A stretch of DNA of 40,619 bases from Methanosphaera sp. (GCA_017430835.1 JAFRMD010000118.1:1-40619), one strand, 5' to 3'; positions 27,709 through 37,553 are shown, numbered from the stretch's first letter. The notes: generated by a model not told the origin, from the sequence alone. A program made the numbers and translations.

Positions 27709-28989
27709 ATGGATTTACAAGTAGAAAAAGTAGAAAAAATCACGGGAACAATTAAAGCTCCGGCATCAAAAAGTTACTCCCACAGGGCATTCATTGCGGC
27801 AGCACTTGCAGAAGGTGAATCAATACTAAGAGACCCGTTATATTCGGAGGATACAATAGCGACGCTTGAAGCATGTGAACAGTTGGGGGCATTATTTCAA
27901 AGATACCCTGATAAATGTATAGTACAAGGAACTGCAGGATACATCAGAACACCGGAAAATGTTATTGATGTAAAAAACTCTGGAACAAGCGTAAGAATAT
28001 TAAGCAGTGTGGCAGCAATTGCACCACGAGCAAACTACACAATTTTTACGGGTGATGAATCCTTACGTAAAAGGCCCATGCAACACTTAATTGATGCATT
28101 AGAAAACCTTGGAGTAAATATTGTATCATCACAGAGTAATGGAACACCTCCCATAATTGTTAAGGGAGGATTTGATGGGGGAGAAACTGATATTAATGGT
28201 TCTGTAAGCAGTCAATTCATATCTTCTATTATCATTGCAGCACCATACTCCAAAAAACCGGTCACATTAAATGTAAGGGGAACATTTGTTTCAAAACCAT
28301 ACGTTAACATGACTTTGGATGTTTTAAGCAAATTTGGAATTGAATATGAGTATGATACCACTAATCAACCTGAATATTCCTCATATTATATTGAACCGCA
28401 AAGATATGAATGTGCAGATTACACAATAGAGGGTGACTACTCATCAGCATCATATATTATAGCAGCAGCCAGTATGATTCCGTCAGACATTACAATTCAA
28501 AATCTTTACAAGGACTCCATGCAAGGTGATAAGGTAATTGTGGATATTATTAATAAAATGGGAGCTCAAGTAACTATTAAAGATTCGGAAATACACATTG
28601 AAAGTGATGGAAAGTTAAAAGCATTTGACATTGACTTGTCTGATGCACCTGACCTTTTGCCAACAGTAGCAGTGCTTATGGCACAAGCAGAAGGAACATC
28701 AAAAATAACGGGAGTAGAACATGCTCGTTTTAAGGAAACAGATCGTGTACATAACTGTGCAATAGAACTGGAAAATGTTGGTGTTGAAGTAGGGGAGTTT
28801 CAAGATGGTATAATTATCAAAGGACAACCTAGTGGTGGACAAGTGGATTCACACATGGATCATAGGATGGTAATGGCCTTCTATACATTAGGACTGAAAA
28901 TTGGCAACATTTCAATCAAAGATGCATCATGTTATGACATATCTTTCCCAAATTTTATAGATGTGATGAATAAAATTACAAATGGATGA
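27709..28989 (+). CDS. aroA: 3-phosphoshikimate 1-carboxyvinyltransferase (EPSP synthase)
   Basis: The product is 426 residues, the usual length. Family motifs are SKSYSHRAFIAAALAEGES near 19-37, NSGTSVRIL near 89-97, GDESLRKRPM near 119-128 and HARFKETDR near 342-350. The enzyme transfers the enolpyruvyl group from phosphoenolpyruvate to shikimate-3-phosphate in the shikimate pathway to aromatic amino acids. GGAGA lies upstream of the ATG at 27709. It is followed six bases after its stop by nth, so the two are very probably cotranscribed, although they share no pathway. Confidence 0.97.
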   Translation: MDLQVEKVEKITGTIKAPASKSYSHRAFIAAALAEGESILRDPLYSEDTIATLEACEQLGALFQRYPDKCIVQGTAGYIRTPENVIDVKNSGTSVRILSSVAAIAPRANYTIFTGDESLRKRPMQHLIDALENLGVNIVSSQSNGTPPIIVKGGFDGGETDINGSVSSQFISSIIIAAPYSKKPVTLNVRGTFVSKPYVNMTLDVLSKFGIEYEYDTTNQPEYSSYYIEPQRYECADYTIEGDYSSASYIIAAASMIPSDITIQNLYKDSMQGDKVIVDIINKMGAQVTIKDSEIHIESDGKLKAFDIDLSDAPDLLPTVAVLMAQAEGTSKITGVEHARFKETDRVHNCAIELENVGVEVGEFQDGIIIKGQPSGGQVDSHMDHRMVMAFYTLGLKIGNISIKDASCYDISFPNFIDVMNKITNG

Positions 28990-28995
28990 ATTAAA

Positions 28996-29652
28996 ATGAT
29001 AGATGAAAGTATGAAAGGTGATTTTACAACAGAAGAAATTAAGTATGTTGTAGATGAACTTGAAAGCATATTCACAAGAAGAACATTTGAAGATCAAACA
29101 CCATATGAAGTACTTGTTAGGACAATACTATCACAAAGAACAAGGGATGAAAACACAGACAAAGCAACAGAAAATCTCTTTAGCGTATATCATACAATGG
29201 AGGAAGTGGCGGATGCGCCAGTAGAAGAAATAGCTAAACTGGTAAAACAGGCAGGATTCTATAACGTAAAGGCAGGAAGAATCAAAGAAGTATCCAATAT
29301 TCTACTTGAAGAGTACAATGGAATAGTACCCGATACAATTGAAGAGCTAGTAAAGTTACCGGGTGTTGGAAGAAAAACAGCAAACTGTGTATTAGTATTT
29401 GGATTCCAAAAAGATGCAATACCTGTGGATGTACATGTACACAGAATATCAAATCGTCTTGGAATTGTACATACAAAAGAACCTGAAGAAACAGAGGATG
29501 TACTAAGAGAAATAGTGCCACAAGAATGCTGGTTACCAATAAATGATTTAATGGTACAATTTGGACAAAACATCTGCAAACCAATCAATCCACAGCACAT
29601 GGAATGTCCGTTCACAGAAATATGTGAAATGTATTGTAATGAAATAGAATAA
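28996..29652 (+). CDS. nth: Endonuclease III with altered iron-sulphur motif
   Basis: The product is 218 residues. It is a DNA glycosylase/AP lyase of the helix-hairpin-helix family: [13 protein letters not shown] carries the hairpin and the catalytic lysine, and PVDVHVHR carries the catalytic aspartate. It removes oxidised pyrimidines. The C-terminal [4Fe-4S] motif is normally C-x6-C-x2-C-x5-C. Here it reads C194-x6-H201-x2-C204-x5-C210, with histidine (CAC at 29596-29598) in place of the second cysteine, and an additional cysteine at 214. The cluster may use the histidine or C214, or be less stable. The start at 28996 has GGATGA upstream, within the end of aroA. Confidence 0.93.
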   Translation: MIDESMKGDFTTEEIKYVVDELESIFTRRTFEDQTPYEVLVRTILSQRTRDENTDKATENLFSVYHTMEEVADAPVEEIAKLVKQAGFYNVKAGRIKEVSNILLEEYNGIVPDTIEELVKLPGVGRKTANCVLVFGFQKDAIPVDVHVHRISNRLGIVHTKEPEETEDVLREIVPQECWLPINDLMVQFGQNICKPINPQHMECPFTEICEMYCNEIE

Positions 29653-29702
29653 TCCACTCAATAAATATTTTAACTTTAATTTTTTAGAAAAAGATAATAT
29701 CT

Positions 29703-29729
29703 AATTTCTCAAAATAAAATAGAGAAATT
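29703..29729. terminator. Hairpin between convergent nth and RecJ-like genes
   Basis: AATTTCTC at 29703-29710 pairs perfectly with GAGAAATT at 29722-29729 across an 11-base A/T loop. It sits about 50 bases after nth and 20 bases after the end of the opposing gene, a suitable place for 3' end formation on both strands. Archaeal terminators do not need hairpins, so the role is inferred. Confidence 0.45.
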
Positions 29730-29749
29730 TGTTTGGGGGTCAAAATACT

Positions 29750-31648
29750 TTATCTTTTAAGATTTTTTACTTCGTTGATAAATAGTTCTAATACTTCTTC
29801 CTGTAATCCTTCTACAAATTTAAGGGATCCTGCTACTTCGTGTCCTCCACCATCTGCACCAGCTTGTGGAATTTCTTCCTGTATCTTTGTAATTACATTG
29901 TTGAGGTTAAATTCGTAATCATTTTTAATGACTTCTGTTGCTCTTATTACTGCAAAGTCTGGACCATTGGCTAGTGTCATGATTGGTTCTTCTTCGCTTT
30001 TTTCTTGGACAAGTTTGTCGTGTACGTATCCTGTTGTTTTACCAGGTGCTGGGTATGTGAATTTGTGTGCGTATTTTTCAACATCTAATCTGTTTAGTTG
30101 TATTCCATTGTCAAAGTAGACTGTTTCAACATTAGGTAATGCTGCTTTTAGTTGTGTATCTACACGTTTATCGGATTCACTCATTAGTACTTCAAGTAGT
30201 TCTTCTTGACGTTCTTTATCTTCCAGACCTAATATTGTGTTCATTACTCCTCTTCCATTCATGAATCTAAGGAAATATGCTTCAAAGTCTACACAAGTTG
30301 CTACACGGTCAAGGTCTTCTCGGGAGTATCCTTCTTCTTCTGCTATTTCAAGGTATCTGTCGACTTCCATACATTCTGCATGGTCTCCAACTGCAGCTAT
30401 TCCAGGGAAATGTCTTATTTCTGGACGTACATCAGGGTTTATCATACCCGCAAGTTCTACAGCAAGTGCACCTGCTGTTAGTTGTGAATCTCCGCCAACA
30501 AGGTATGGGTTTACGTGTATGTCAACATAGTTGTCGATCAATGCCCTTCCGTTTTCAACTTCACCTGGGTAATGGTGGTCTACTACTATGGATTCTATTC
30601 CATAAACTTTTGAATGTCTTAGTGCTGCAACGTCTTCTTCTGTTGAACCGTTATCTAGAAGTACAAGTAATGGTAATTTTTGTCCGTGTCTTTCATTATC
30701 TTCAAGTGCGAATGATAAGTCTTTAACTACATCTTCGAGCTCATAGAATGGTGCTTTACTAGGTGATCTTTTGAAGAAGTGCCATTCAGCGTCTGCATCG
30801 TTACTTTCTTCACGTAGTAATGGCAGTACTGCCTGTTCTACTGCTACTCCTGCACATATTCCATCTGCATCTGCGTGGTGACGTACCAGTATTGATCTTC
30901 CATCCAGTATTGCTCTGCGTATTGCTTTAGCAGCTAATGCTAGTTTTGGTTTTAAAAGTTGTAATATTTCACTTTCTTCTACCATAACACTTGTGTCATC
31001 AGGTTCTGCTTTTTTATCCATTTCTTTGTCTATTAAAGCTTTTAATTCTGCTTCTTCTTTAGCATCTAGTTTTTCAATGTTTTCGGATTCTATCTGTATT
31101 TTTCCACCGTGTAATGATACTTCTCCGAGAATTTCAACAAGATCTTCTACTTCAAGTTCTGGATACATTCTTACTCCAGGTTCGTTAAAAGCAGCCGCCC
31201 ATGTAATGTCACTTTCGTCACGTACTGTGAAAATTGTTGGACCACTTGTTTGTTGAATCTGAATAATTTCACCCTGAATTGCAACGTTGCGACCAAGGTT
31301 GTCCTCGGATAAATCTCCTATTTTTGTTCTTTTAACGTTACGTTTTACGCTAACTTTTTCATAGTTACTACCATATTTTATCTTTGAGTAGGTTAAGTCA
31401 ACATCCATCTTTCCCTTGTGGGGTTTGATTTCGGATATTTTTACAACTATGTTGTTTCCTACTTTTTCTTTAGGATTTCTTGATCTAAGCAGTCCATAGA
31501 CACTTTTGCTTAGACTTACGAAGAATCCATATTTTTCTACTCTGGTAATAACTCCTTCATAGTCACTTCCTATTTCCAAGTCTTCTATTTGACAGGAAGG
31601 ACTTAATACATACACAATCTTTTTTTGTGTATTGTTATTTTCAGACAT
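29750..31648 (-). CDS. DHH-family (RecJ-like) phosphoesterase with S1 and OB domains
   Basis: The product is 632 residues. Residues 20-85 form an S1 RNA-binding domain (DYEGVITRVEKYGFFVSL). Residues 115-195 look like an OB-fold nucleic-acid-binding domain (VAIQGEIIQIQQ, TVRDESDITWAAAF). From about 245 comes the DHH phosphoesterase core, with HHADADGICAG as motif I and VDHHYPG as the DHH motif, and near the end the DHHA1 motif GGGHEVAGS. RecJ-like enzymes are manganese-dependent exonucleases on single-stranded DNA or RNA. The S1 and OB domains in front suggest a role on RNA or in replication/repair; this layout is known in methanogenic archaea. The start at 31648 follows AGGAGCGA. It is convergent with nth. 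Confidence 0.85.
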   Translation of the reverse strand: MSENNNTQKKIVYVLSPSCQIEDLEIGSDYEGVITRVEKYGFFVSLSKSVYGLLRSRNPKEKVGNNIVVKISEIKPHKGKMDVDLTYSKIKYGSNYEKVSVKRNVKRTKIGDLSEDNLGRNVAIQGEIIQIQQTSGPTIFTVRDESDITWAAAFNEPGVRMYPELEVEDLVEILGEVSLHGGKIQIESENIEKLDAKEEAELKALIDKEMDKKAEPDDTSVMVEESEILQLLKPKLALAAKAIRRAILDGRSILVRHHADADGICAGVAVEQAVLPLLREESNDADAEWHFFKRSPSKAPFYELEDVVKDLSFALEDNERHGQKLPLLVLLDNGSTEEDVAALRHSKVYGIESIVVDHHYPGEVENGRALIDNYVDIHVNPYLVGGDSQLTAGALAVELAGMINPDVRPEIRHFPGIAAVGDHAECMEVDRYLEIAEEEGYSREDLDRVATCVDFEAYFLRFMNGRGVMNTILGLEDKERQEELLEVLMSESDKRVDTQLKAALPNVETVYFDNGIQLNRLDVEKYAHKFTYPAPGKTTGYVHDKLVQEKSEEEPIMTLANGPDFAVIRATEVIKNDYEFNLNNVITKIQEEIPQAGADGGGHEVAGSLKFVEGLQEEVLELFINEVKNLKR

Positions 31649-31702
31649 ATAATTTCGCTCCTATATTTTTCTTAGAAAAATATGATTAATTTTCTAATAC
31701 AT

Positions 31703-32194
31703 TTATCTAAAAGTATCAGGATTTTGTTCTTCTAATTGGCTACGTTTTTGTGAATAAAATGTTGCATTACTCATTAATTGATTTGAACGGGTAAAGTCAA
31801 GATATGCCATATTTGGGTTAGATTTTACAAGTTGTAGTCCATTATATAATTGAACTGTTGAATCCATTTTCAAATCAATCTCATATGTTGTATAGGTAAA
31901 ATAATCACCAAGCAATGTATTTTGGTTTCTTATTGATTTATTTAATGCATTTTCAGCACTTTCTCTAGCCAATTTATACTCTTTATATGATTCGTTGCAA
32001 TGTTGTAGTGAATCATTATAATTTCGATTGTTTAAACTTTCAACCGCTAGATTATATTCATTGTTTCCTTTTTGAAGGTGTGAATTAATAAATGGTACCT
32101 CAGTATCCGGTTTGCTGATATAATTATATGCAATTAAACCAGATAACAATAGTAGAATTATTATTAAACAACCAAGGATTAACTTTTTATTCAT
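31703..32194 (-). CDS. Small membrane-anchored protein of unknown function
   Basis: The product is 163 residues. Residues 4-24 are one strongly hydrophobic segment after a short basic start (MNKK), so it is a signal anchor, and the rest lies outside the membrane. The outer part is helical and rich in asparagine, serine and tyrosine, with NYNDSLQHCNESYKEYK and similar stretches that hint at tetratricopeptide-like helices. I do not recognise a family. A probable TATA box (AATATATAA on the minus strand) lies near 32227-32235. It sits between the RecJ-like gene and the bile-salt-hydrolase-family gene, all on the same strand but with separate spacing. Confidence 0.65.
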   Translation of the reverse strand: MNKKLILGCLIIILLLLSGLIAYNYISKPDTEVPFINSHLQKGNNEYNLAVESLNNRNYNDSLQHCNESYKEYKLARESAENALNKSIRNQNTLLGDYFTYTTYEIDLKMDSTVQLYNGLQLVKSNPNMAYLDFTRSNQLMSNATFYSQKRSQLEEQNPDTFR

Positions 32195-32528
32195 TTAACG
32201 TATCTCATTATATTTTGATTTAACATTATATATTATGTATTTTTTAATTAAAAAATGTGATGTTAAAAAAATTTCCAAATAAACATTATTTATTTATATG
32301 TTTAATATGGTTTTAATAGAAACGCTCTCATTAACATTAATTATTTAAAAAAATTATATAAATTATTTCAATAATTATTTTAATAAATTAGTTGTCATAT
32401 TATATTTATTGAATAATTAAAACAAGTTTTTATTGTCGATGGTATATGGTATTATCCTGTGAACTATTGGAAATTATATTTAATAATAGAAGGTCCTGGA
32501 ATTAAAGTCTTAAGAAAAAAAATAAAAA
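32195..32528. other. Intergenic region, no gene seen
   Basis: This 334-base stretch is AT-rich and has no frame of useful length on either strand. The end near 32222-32237 holds a TATA-like element for the small membrane protein gene on the minus strand. The other end must carry the transcript end of the hydrolase gene. A patch of slightly higher G+C near 32435-32500 has no recognisable structure. Confidence 0.4.
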
Positions 32529-33500
32529 TTAATTTTGATAATTAACTTGTTGTCCTTCAATTAAAGGATAAATATCTAATTTTTCACAATCTAAATCATA
32601 ATTATACATGTTAACAGAGGATATCTGACTATTTTCATGGGTTTTATAATAATAAATTCCTTTATTTGTATTGACACATGAAGAGTAGATGGTGTATTCA
32701 TATTTTCCTGGTGACACTTCAACACAACCTTTTTGTTGGTAAACAGATCCTAGTATGTGGAAGAATTGACTTACATTTTCTGATTCATTACTGCCCAGCA
32801 GTGTATTTTCACGAGTAAACGCTACTTTAACAAATCTTGACATGCTTGATAAGTCTCCCGGTAAACCCATGCCACCCATACCTCTACTGTAAGGGTCTAA
32901 TGTCACGTTTTCCGAGAAGGTATTGTCTGGCGTTTTAATGGATAAATGACGATAATTGTTTAAATTAAATAGTTGTTTATCAAATGAGGGACTATTGGTC
33001 ATAACACCTACAGGATTATCATATACTTTTAAAGCCTCTGGAAGACATTCAATTACAATAGACTCATTTTTGTCAGAGATTATCCAATGTAATGGTGATA
33101 AAGGAAGTTCATCACTAAAGTTAATATTCACTAAATTAATTTTCTCAATTAGTTTTCTTGCATCATCAACTGTTACACATTGACCTAAAATCCATGGAAT
33201 AAATTCAAATGGGGTTATATTGTCCTTATTTTCATCAAACTCTTTGTACTCACTTTCTGGAAAATTAAGTCCAGCCATACTTAATCCTTTCTCATTTGTT
33301 GCATCATAATATAATGGATAATCTTCAACAACAAATGCCATACCAATCATTGCATAGTGTGAACTTATATCATCAACTTTTCTAAATTCAAATTTATAGT
33401 TTCTTGGAGTTATAACAACGGTTTCGTTATAGGAAAATTCTAAATCGAGATTTCTTCCAAAATAATGGTCTTCTGATATATAATTTGCTGCAGTGCACAT
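32529..33500 (-). CDS. Choloylglycine (bile salt) hydrolase family protein
   Basis: The product is 323 residues, the normal length. It is an Ntn hydrolase in which Cys2 becomes the N-terminal nucleophile after loss of Met1. Visible active-site residues fit the family numbering well: C2, R16 and D19 (FGRNLD), N79 (AGLNFP), N169 in GVMTNSP and R222 in SMSRFVK. No signal peptide is present, so it is cytoplasmic. The family covers bile salt hydrolases, which split glycine- or taurine-conjugated bile acids, and penicillin V acylases; the motifs seen cannot separate these. Bile salt hydrolases are established in gut Methanobrevibacter and Methanosphaera, which favours that role. AAGTGAT lies before the ATG. 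Acquisition from gut bacteria is plausible. Confidence 0.88.
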   Translation of the reverse strand: MCTAANYISEDHYFGRNLDLEFSYNETVVITPRNYKFEFRKVDDISSHYAMIGMAFVVEDYPLYYDATNEKGLSMAGLNFPESEYKEFDENKDNITPFEFIPWILGQCVTVDDARKLIEKINLVNINFSDELPLSPLHWIISDKNESIVIECLPEALKVYDNPVGVMTNSPSFDKQLFNLNNYRHLSIKTPDNTFSENVTLDPYSRGMGGMGLPGDLSSMSRFVKVAFTRENTLLGSNESENVSQFFHILGSVYQQKGCVEVSPGKYEYTIYSSCVNTNKGIYYYKTHENSQISSVNMYNYDLDCEKLDIYPLIEGQQVNYQN

Positions 33501-33609
33501 GCTATCACTTTTTTCAACTTATTATAAATATATTTTTCTAAAAAATTATTTAAATCTTTTTAATAGGTTTTTTTATTTAAATATTTTTTTCTTAACGTTC
33601 ATGAAAAAG

Positions 33610-33618
33610 TTTATTAAT
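33610..33618 (+). promoter_or_regulatory. TATA box of the SRP RNA gene
   Basis: TTTATTAAT is centred 27 bases before the inferred 5' end of the SRP RNA at about 33641, the standard archaeal distance. An A run follows it. Confidence 0.5.
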
Positions 33619-33640
33619 GTTAAAAAAGTAATATATTGAT

Positions 33641-33950
<310 letters not shown>

Positions 33951-34013
33951 TTAAATAATAGAAATATTTAAATGTAATAATTAATAGACTATTATATAAC
34001 GATTTTATTTTAT

Positions 34014-34097
34014 GTCGAGATGGCCCAGCCTGGTACGGCGGTGGCCTGCTAAGCCACTGGACAGATGTCCACCCGGGTTCGAATCCCGGTCTCGGCG
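34014..34097 (+). tRNA. tRNA-Ser (anticodon GCT)
   Basis: The acceptor stem GTCGAGA pairs with TCTCGGC (one T-G wobble), the anticodon stem GTGGC pairs with GCCAC, and the loop CTGCTAA gives the anticodon GCT at 34048-34050, reading AGC and AGT serine codons. A long variable arm (TGGACAGATGTCCA) marks a class II tRNA, and the T arm CCGGGTTCGAATCCCGG is perfect. CCA is not encoded. TATA-like boxes occur upstream at 33965-33973 and 33992-33999. It lies about 65 bases after the SRP RNA. Confidence 0.97.
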
Positions 34098-34189
34098 CTT
34101 ACTTTATTTTAAATACAACATTTTTCGATAAACTTTTTAATTTTAAAATTAGATATAAATAATTATAGTAACTTATCGGAGATTATTGA

Positions 34190-34708
34190 ATGTCTAATGA
34201 AGCACAAAAACAATTTTTAGCTAATGTACAAAAAGAAATTAAACAAAAGGTTAAAACAGAAAACAAAACATTAGATAAAATTAATAATGAAACAGATGAA
34301 CTTAAAGTAGCAATTAAAGGATACACTAACTATTTTAATGAATTAGAACATTTTATTATAGAAAGTATGCAAGATTTCACTCTTGCCGAAGAGGATGTAC
34401 CAACTTATTTTAAAAGTAATATCAATGAAGTATACAGAAATTATGTTAAAGTAAAAAAAGATGCAATAAAAGAAATAGAAACATTAAATCAATATATAAA
34501 TCATTGTAAAAGGGAAATTAAGAACAATCAAAGATCACTTAAATTTTATAAATCCCACTATAAGGACAGTGACTTTTTTACAGAATGCAAACCATTAGTA
34601 AATATTTTCCAAGAAAAAATAAGTGTTTATGAAGAAAACATCAAATTAACAGAAGAAACAATAGAAATATTAAGAAAAATAGTAAAAAAATTAGAAAAAT
34701 GGGAATAA
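34190..34708 (+). CDS. Coiled-coil protein of unknown function
   Basis: The product is 172 residues, highly charged and almost wholly helical, with coiled coils predicted by eye at about 10-50, 90-125 and 135-172. It has no signal peptide or membrane segment and only two cysteines. I do not recognise a family. GGAGAT lies before the ATG at a normal distance, and codon use resembles the nearby core genes. It follows the tRNA-Ser gene on the same strand and ends seven bases before the stop of the convergent aminotransferase gene. Confidence 0.7.
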   Translation: MSNEAQKQFLANVQKEIKQKVKTENKTLDKINNETDELKVAIKGYTNYFNELEHFIIESMQDFTLAEEDVPTYFKSNINEVYRNYVKVKKDAIKEIETLNQYINHCKREIKNNQRSLKFYKSHYKDSDFFTECKPLVNIFQEKISVYEENIKLTEETIEILRKIVKKLEKWE

Positions 34709-34715
34709 TTATTAT

Positions 34716-35828
34716 TTAAGCAATTTTCTCTAATCTTTTCATGGCTTCTTCCAGGTTTTCATAACTTTGTGCATAAGACAATCGAACAAAATCTTCTCCA
34801 ACATTACCAAAAGCTCCACCTGGAACAAGAATAACGTCTTCTTTAACGGCTTTCTGAACAAATTCAACAGGATTGTCTGCACTAAAGAAGACATAAAATG
34901 CTCCATCAGGCATCACGCAATCAAGACCCATATTATTTAAAGATTCCACAACCAAGTCTCTTCTTTTTCTAAATTCATTTCTCATTTCTTCTACGCATTC
35001 CTGGCTACCCGTTAAAGCAGTACTTGCTGCCTGTTGTGTTGCAGTATCAATACATGCAACATTGTACTGGTGAATTTTTAATATTTCTTCAATAATGTCG
35101 GGATGTGCTGAACAGTAACCAATACGAAGACCGGTCATGGCATAAGCTTTAGAAAAACCATTAATTGTCACTGCATTATCTGTAAAGGTTTGGAAACTAT
35201 AATGTTTTTTTCCATAAATTATCTTTTCATATATTTCATCAGAAAATATGATGATATCTTTATCTGTTGCCAAATCAGCAATTGCCTTAATTTCTTCTTT
35301 TTCCATTACTGCACCTGTAGGATTACATGGTGAATTTATGACAATTGCCTTTGTGTTGTTGGTTAAAGCTTCTTCAACATCATTACAAGTTGTTTTAAAT
35401 CCGTTTTCACTTCTTGATTTAACAGGTATGCTATTTGCACCTGCAAGACGTACACACTCTGCATATGATAAAAAACCTGGATCTGGTATTAGCACATCAT
35501 CTTTTGGATCAATGAGTGCTTGAATACTTGAATAAAGTGCTTCACTTGCACCAACAGTTACAATAATGTCATCTGAGGTAACATTTATATTGTTATCCTT
35601 CTTTAATTTGTCTTTGATGTTTTCACGTAAAATTGGTTCACCCTTATTCTGTGAATAATGGGTATAGTTATTGTCCAGTGAATCTTTTAATGATTCAAGT
35701 ATATGTTTTGGTGTATCAAAGTCAGGTTCTCCTAATGCTAGGTTAATGGCAGTTGGACTTGCCTGTTCAAACATTTTACGTACTTGTGATAAATTTATTT
35801 TACTTACTCTTTTTGCTCCAAATTGCAT
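34716..35828 (-). CDS. Pyridoxal-phosphate aminotransferase, class I (aspartate aminotransferase family)
   Basis: The product is 370 residues, normal for the family. NSPCNPTGAVM and SDEIYE mark the cofactor pocket, and GFSKAYAMTGLRIGY (lysine near 228) is the Schiff-base site. DFVRLSYAQS near the end carries the substrate carboxylate-binding arginine. The enzyme moves an amino group between an amino acid and a 2-oxo acid; aspartate, tyrosine or other substrates are possible and cannot be settled from the motifs. GGAGTAAT lies upstream of the ATG. The radical SAM gene lies just upstream, 18 bases away on the same strand, so the two are likely cotranscribed. Confidence 0.92.
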   Translation of the reverse strand: MQFGAKRVSKINLSQVRKMFEQASPTAINLALGEPDFDTPKHILESLKDSLDNNYTHYSQNKGEPILRENIKDKLKKDNNINVTSDDIIVTVGASEALYSSIQALIDPKDDVLIPDPGFLSYAECVRLAGANSIPVKSRSENGFKTTCNDVEEALTNNTKAIVINSPCNPTGAVMEKEEIKAIADLATDKDIIIFSDEIYEKIIYGKKHYSFQTFTDNAVTINGFSKAYAMTGLRIGYCSAHPDIIEEILKIHQYNVACIDTATQQAASTALTGSQECVEEMRNEFRKRRDLVVESLNNMGLDCVMPDGAFYVFFSADNPVEFVQKAVKEDVILVPGGAFGNVGEDFVRLSYAQSYENLEEAMKRLEKIA

Positions 35829-35846
35829 AATAAATTACTCCATTCT

Positions 35847-37421
35847 TTATTTGCATGATCCACAATCATAACATCCATCTGTTTCACACCATGGAGTTAC
35901 AATTCCATCATTAACTTTTTCATATTCTTTTTTGAGGAATGATTCTTTAATTCCTACATCAATTTCATACCAGGGGACTTTGTAATCTTCTTTAAGTTTT
36001 GCTTCATTAATTTTGTTAGCTAATTTATACCAGTCTTTAAATAATATTTTTTTACCCATTTTTAAAAGATTGTTTAGTTCAACACCGCTATTTGTAAGTA
36101 CATATTGTATGGTTGCTTTTTTAAGGTTCTCCTGTTTATTTTTAAACCTCAAACGAATACTGTACTTCTTGAAACGATCATAAAGTGTATCATAATCAAA
36201 ACCCATGTACTGCAGTGGTGTATGAGGTTTTGGAATCATAGGATTAACGCTTGTTGAAATAGTATTGTAACGCACGCCTCGACTTGTAATGGTACGAATA
36301 AAGTCAATTAATTCCATAACATCTTCATTAGTCTCACCAGGAGTACCCAATAGAAGATACATTTTAACCTTCAAATTCAGGTTCAATGCCCTATCAATAG
36401 TATTTAAAATTTCTTTATCAGTCATTGGTTTATTAAGTTTAAGTCGTTGTTTATATGTTGTTTCTGGTGCAATGGTTATAGTTTTCATTCCATTTGTCTT
36501 AAAAATTTCAAGAAGCTCATCAGAAACACTTTCAACTCTTAATGAAGGTGTTGCAATATCAAAACCTTCTTGTGTTAAAGACCAACATAAATCTTCAATC
36601 TTGGAGTAATCACTAACTGCTTCACCAATAAGAGCAACCTTATTATGTCCAGTAACCTGCCTAGTTTTTAGGGCAGTATCCACCAGTATATCAAGGGGTA
36701 CTTCACGTCTGGGTCTGTACATACAACCACTCATACAAAAACGACATCCTCTGGTACATCCACGGGAAACTTCCATAAGAAAAGCATCACTGCCAAAAGC
36801 AGGGGTAAACTTAGGATTATCTGTTTTTGTAACGATTTGATAAATTGGTCTCCAAGCATCTTTCATATTTTTAACTTGATTAATTTTAACCTTTTCTCCG
36901 GGTCTATAGACGCCAGGTAAGTCGAGAAAATCATAAATATCCTCACGAGGATTATTAGTATCATTATGAAGGTCTATAATATCATCAAGAACACATTCAG
37001 CATCTCCCACAACAAACAAGTCAACAAAATTTGAAATAGGAAGTGGATTGGATGCTGCACAAGGTCCACCAGCGATAACGAGTGGATGATGTGCTTTACG
37101 ATTCTTACTTTCAAGGGGAATATTGCTACGTTTAAGCATATCTACCATGTTAATAAAATCCTGTTCAAACTGCAAAGTAAATCCAACAATATCAAAACTT
37201 GATAATTCGCTTCTTGTTTCAATACTCTTTGTTTGAGGATAGATTACACGTTCACAGTAAACATCTTCACGAGCATTAAGAAAATCATAAATAATCTGAT
37301 AACCCAAAGAAGACATTGCAACTCGGTAAATATTAGGATAGCAAGAAGCAAAACGAGTATTTACTTTACGCGGATTTTTGATAACAGTATTAAATTCTTC
37401 AATCATGTAAAAATATTCCAT
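35847..37421 (-). CDS. Radical SAM protein with N-terminal B12-binding-like domain
   Basis: The product is 524 residues. The first 190 residues look like a Rossmann-type cobalamin-binding domain (FDIVGFTLQ, then VIAGGPCAASNP). The radical SAM core follows, with C222-x3-C226-x2-C229 in SRGCTRGCRFCMSGC binding a [4Fe-4S] cluster. The end has a second cysteine cluster, CETDGCYDCGSC, probably for another iron-sulphur site. It resembles the large uncharacterised archaeal and bacterial Fe-S oxidoreductase group; the reaction is unknown. Start choice is uncertain: the ATG at 37421 has only a distant GAG, and an ATG at 37406 has a weak GGA. It is divergent from the GtrA-family gene and upstream of the aminotransferase. 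Confidence 0.85.
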   Translation of the reverse strand: MEYFYMIEEFNTVIKNPRKVNTRFASCYPNIYRVAMSSLGYQIIYDFLNAREDVYCERVIYPQTKSIETRSELSSFDIVGFTLQFEQDFINMVDMLKRSNIPLESKNRKAHHPLVIAGGPCAASNPLPISNFVDLFVVGDAECVLDDIIDLHNDTNNPREDIYDFLDLPGVYRPGEKVKINQVKNMKDAWRPIYQIVTKTDNPKFTPAFGSDAFLMEVSRGCTRGCRFCMSGCMYRPRREVPLDILVDTALKTRQVTGHNKVALIGEAVSDYSKIEDLCWSLTQEGFDIATPSLRVESVSDELLEIFKTNGMKTITIAPETTYKQRLKLNKPMTDKEILNTIDRALNLNLKVKMYLLLGTPGETNEDVMELIDFIRTITSRGVRYNTISTSVNPMIPKPHTPLQYMGFDYDTLYDRFKKYSIRLRFKNKQENLKKATIQYVLTNSGVELNNLLKMGKKILFKDWYKLANKINEAKLKEDYKVPWYEIDVGIKESFLKKEYEKVNDGIVTPWCETDGCYDCGSCK

Positions 37422-37553
37422 AATTTTTATAAGTAACTCTATGTAGTTTAAAGTAATTAATTGTTATCACAAAAATATAAAAATAAATAATAACAAAAAT
37501 ACATCTAACAATTTCTAAGAAAACAATTATTGTTATTCTTATTGGATGATAAA

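Noticed and set aside
30237..30726. Open frames on the plus strand inside the RecJ-like gene
   Set aside because: Shadows of a well-supported gene on the other strand; their composition is the reverse-complement pattern of that gene.
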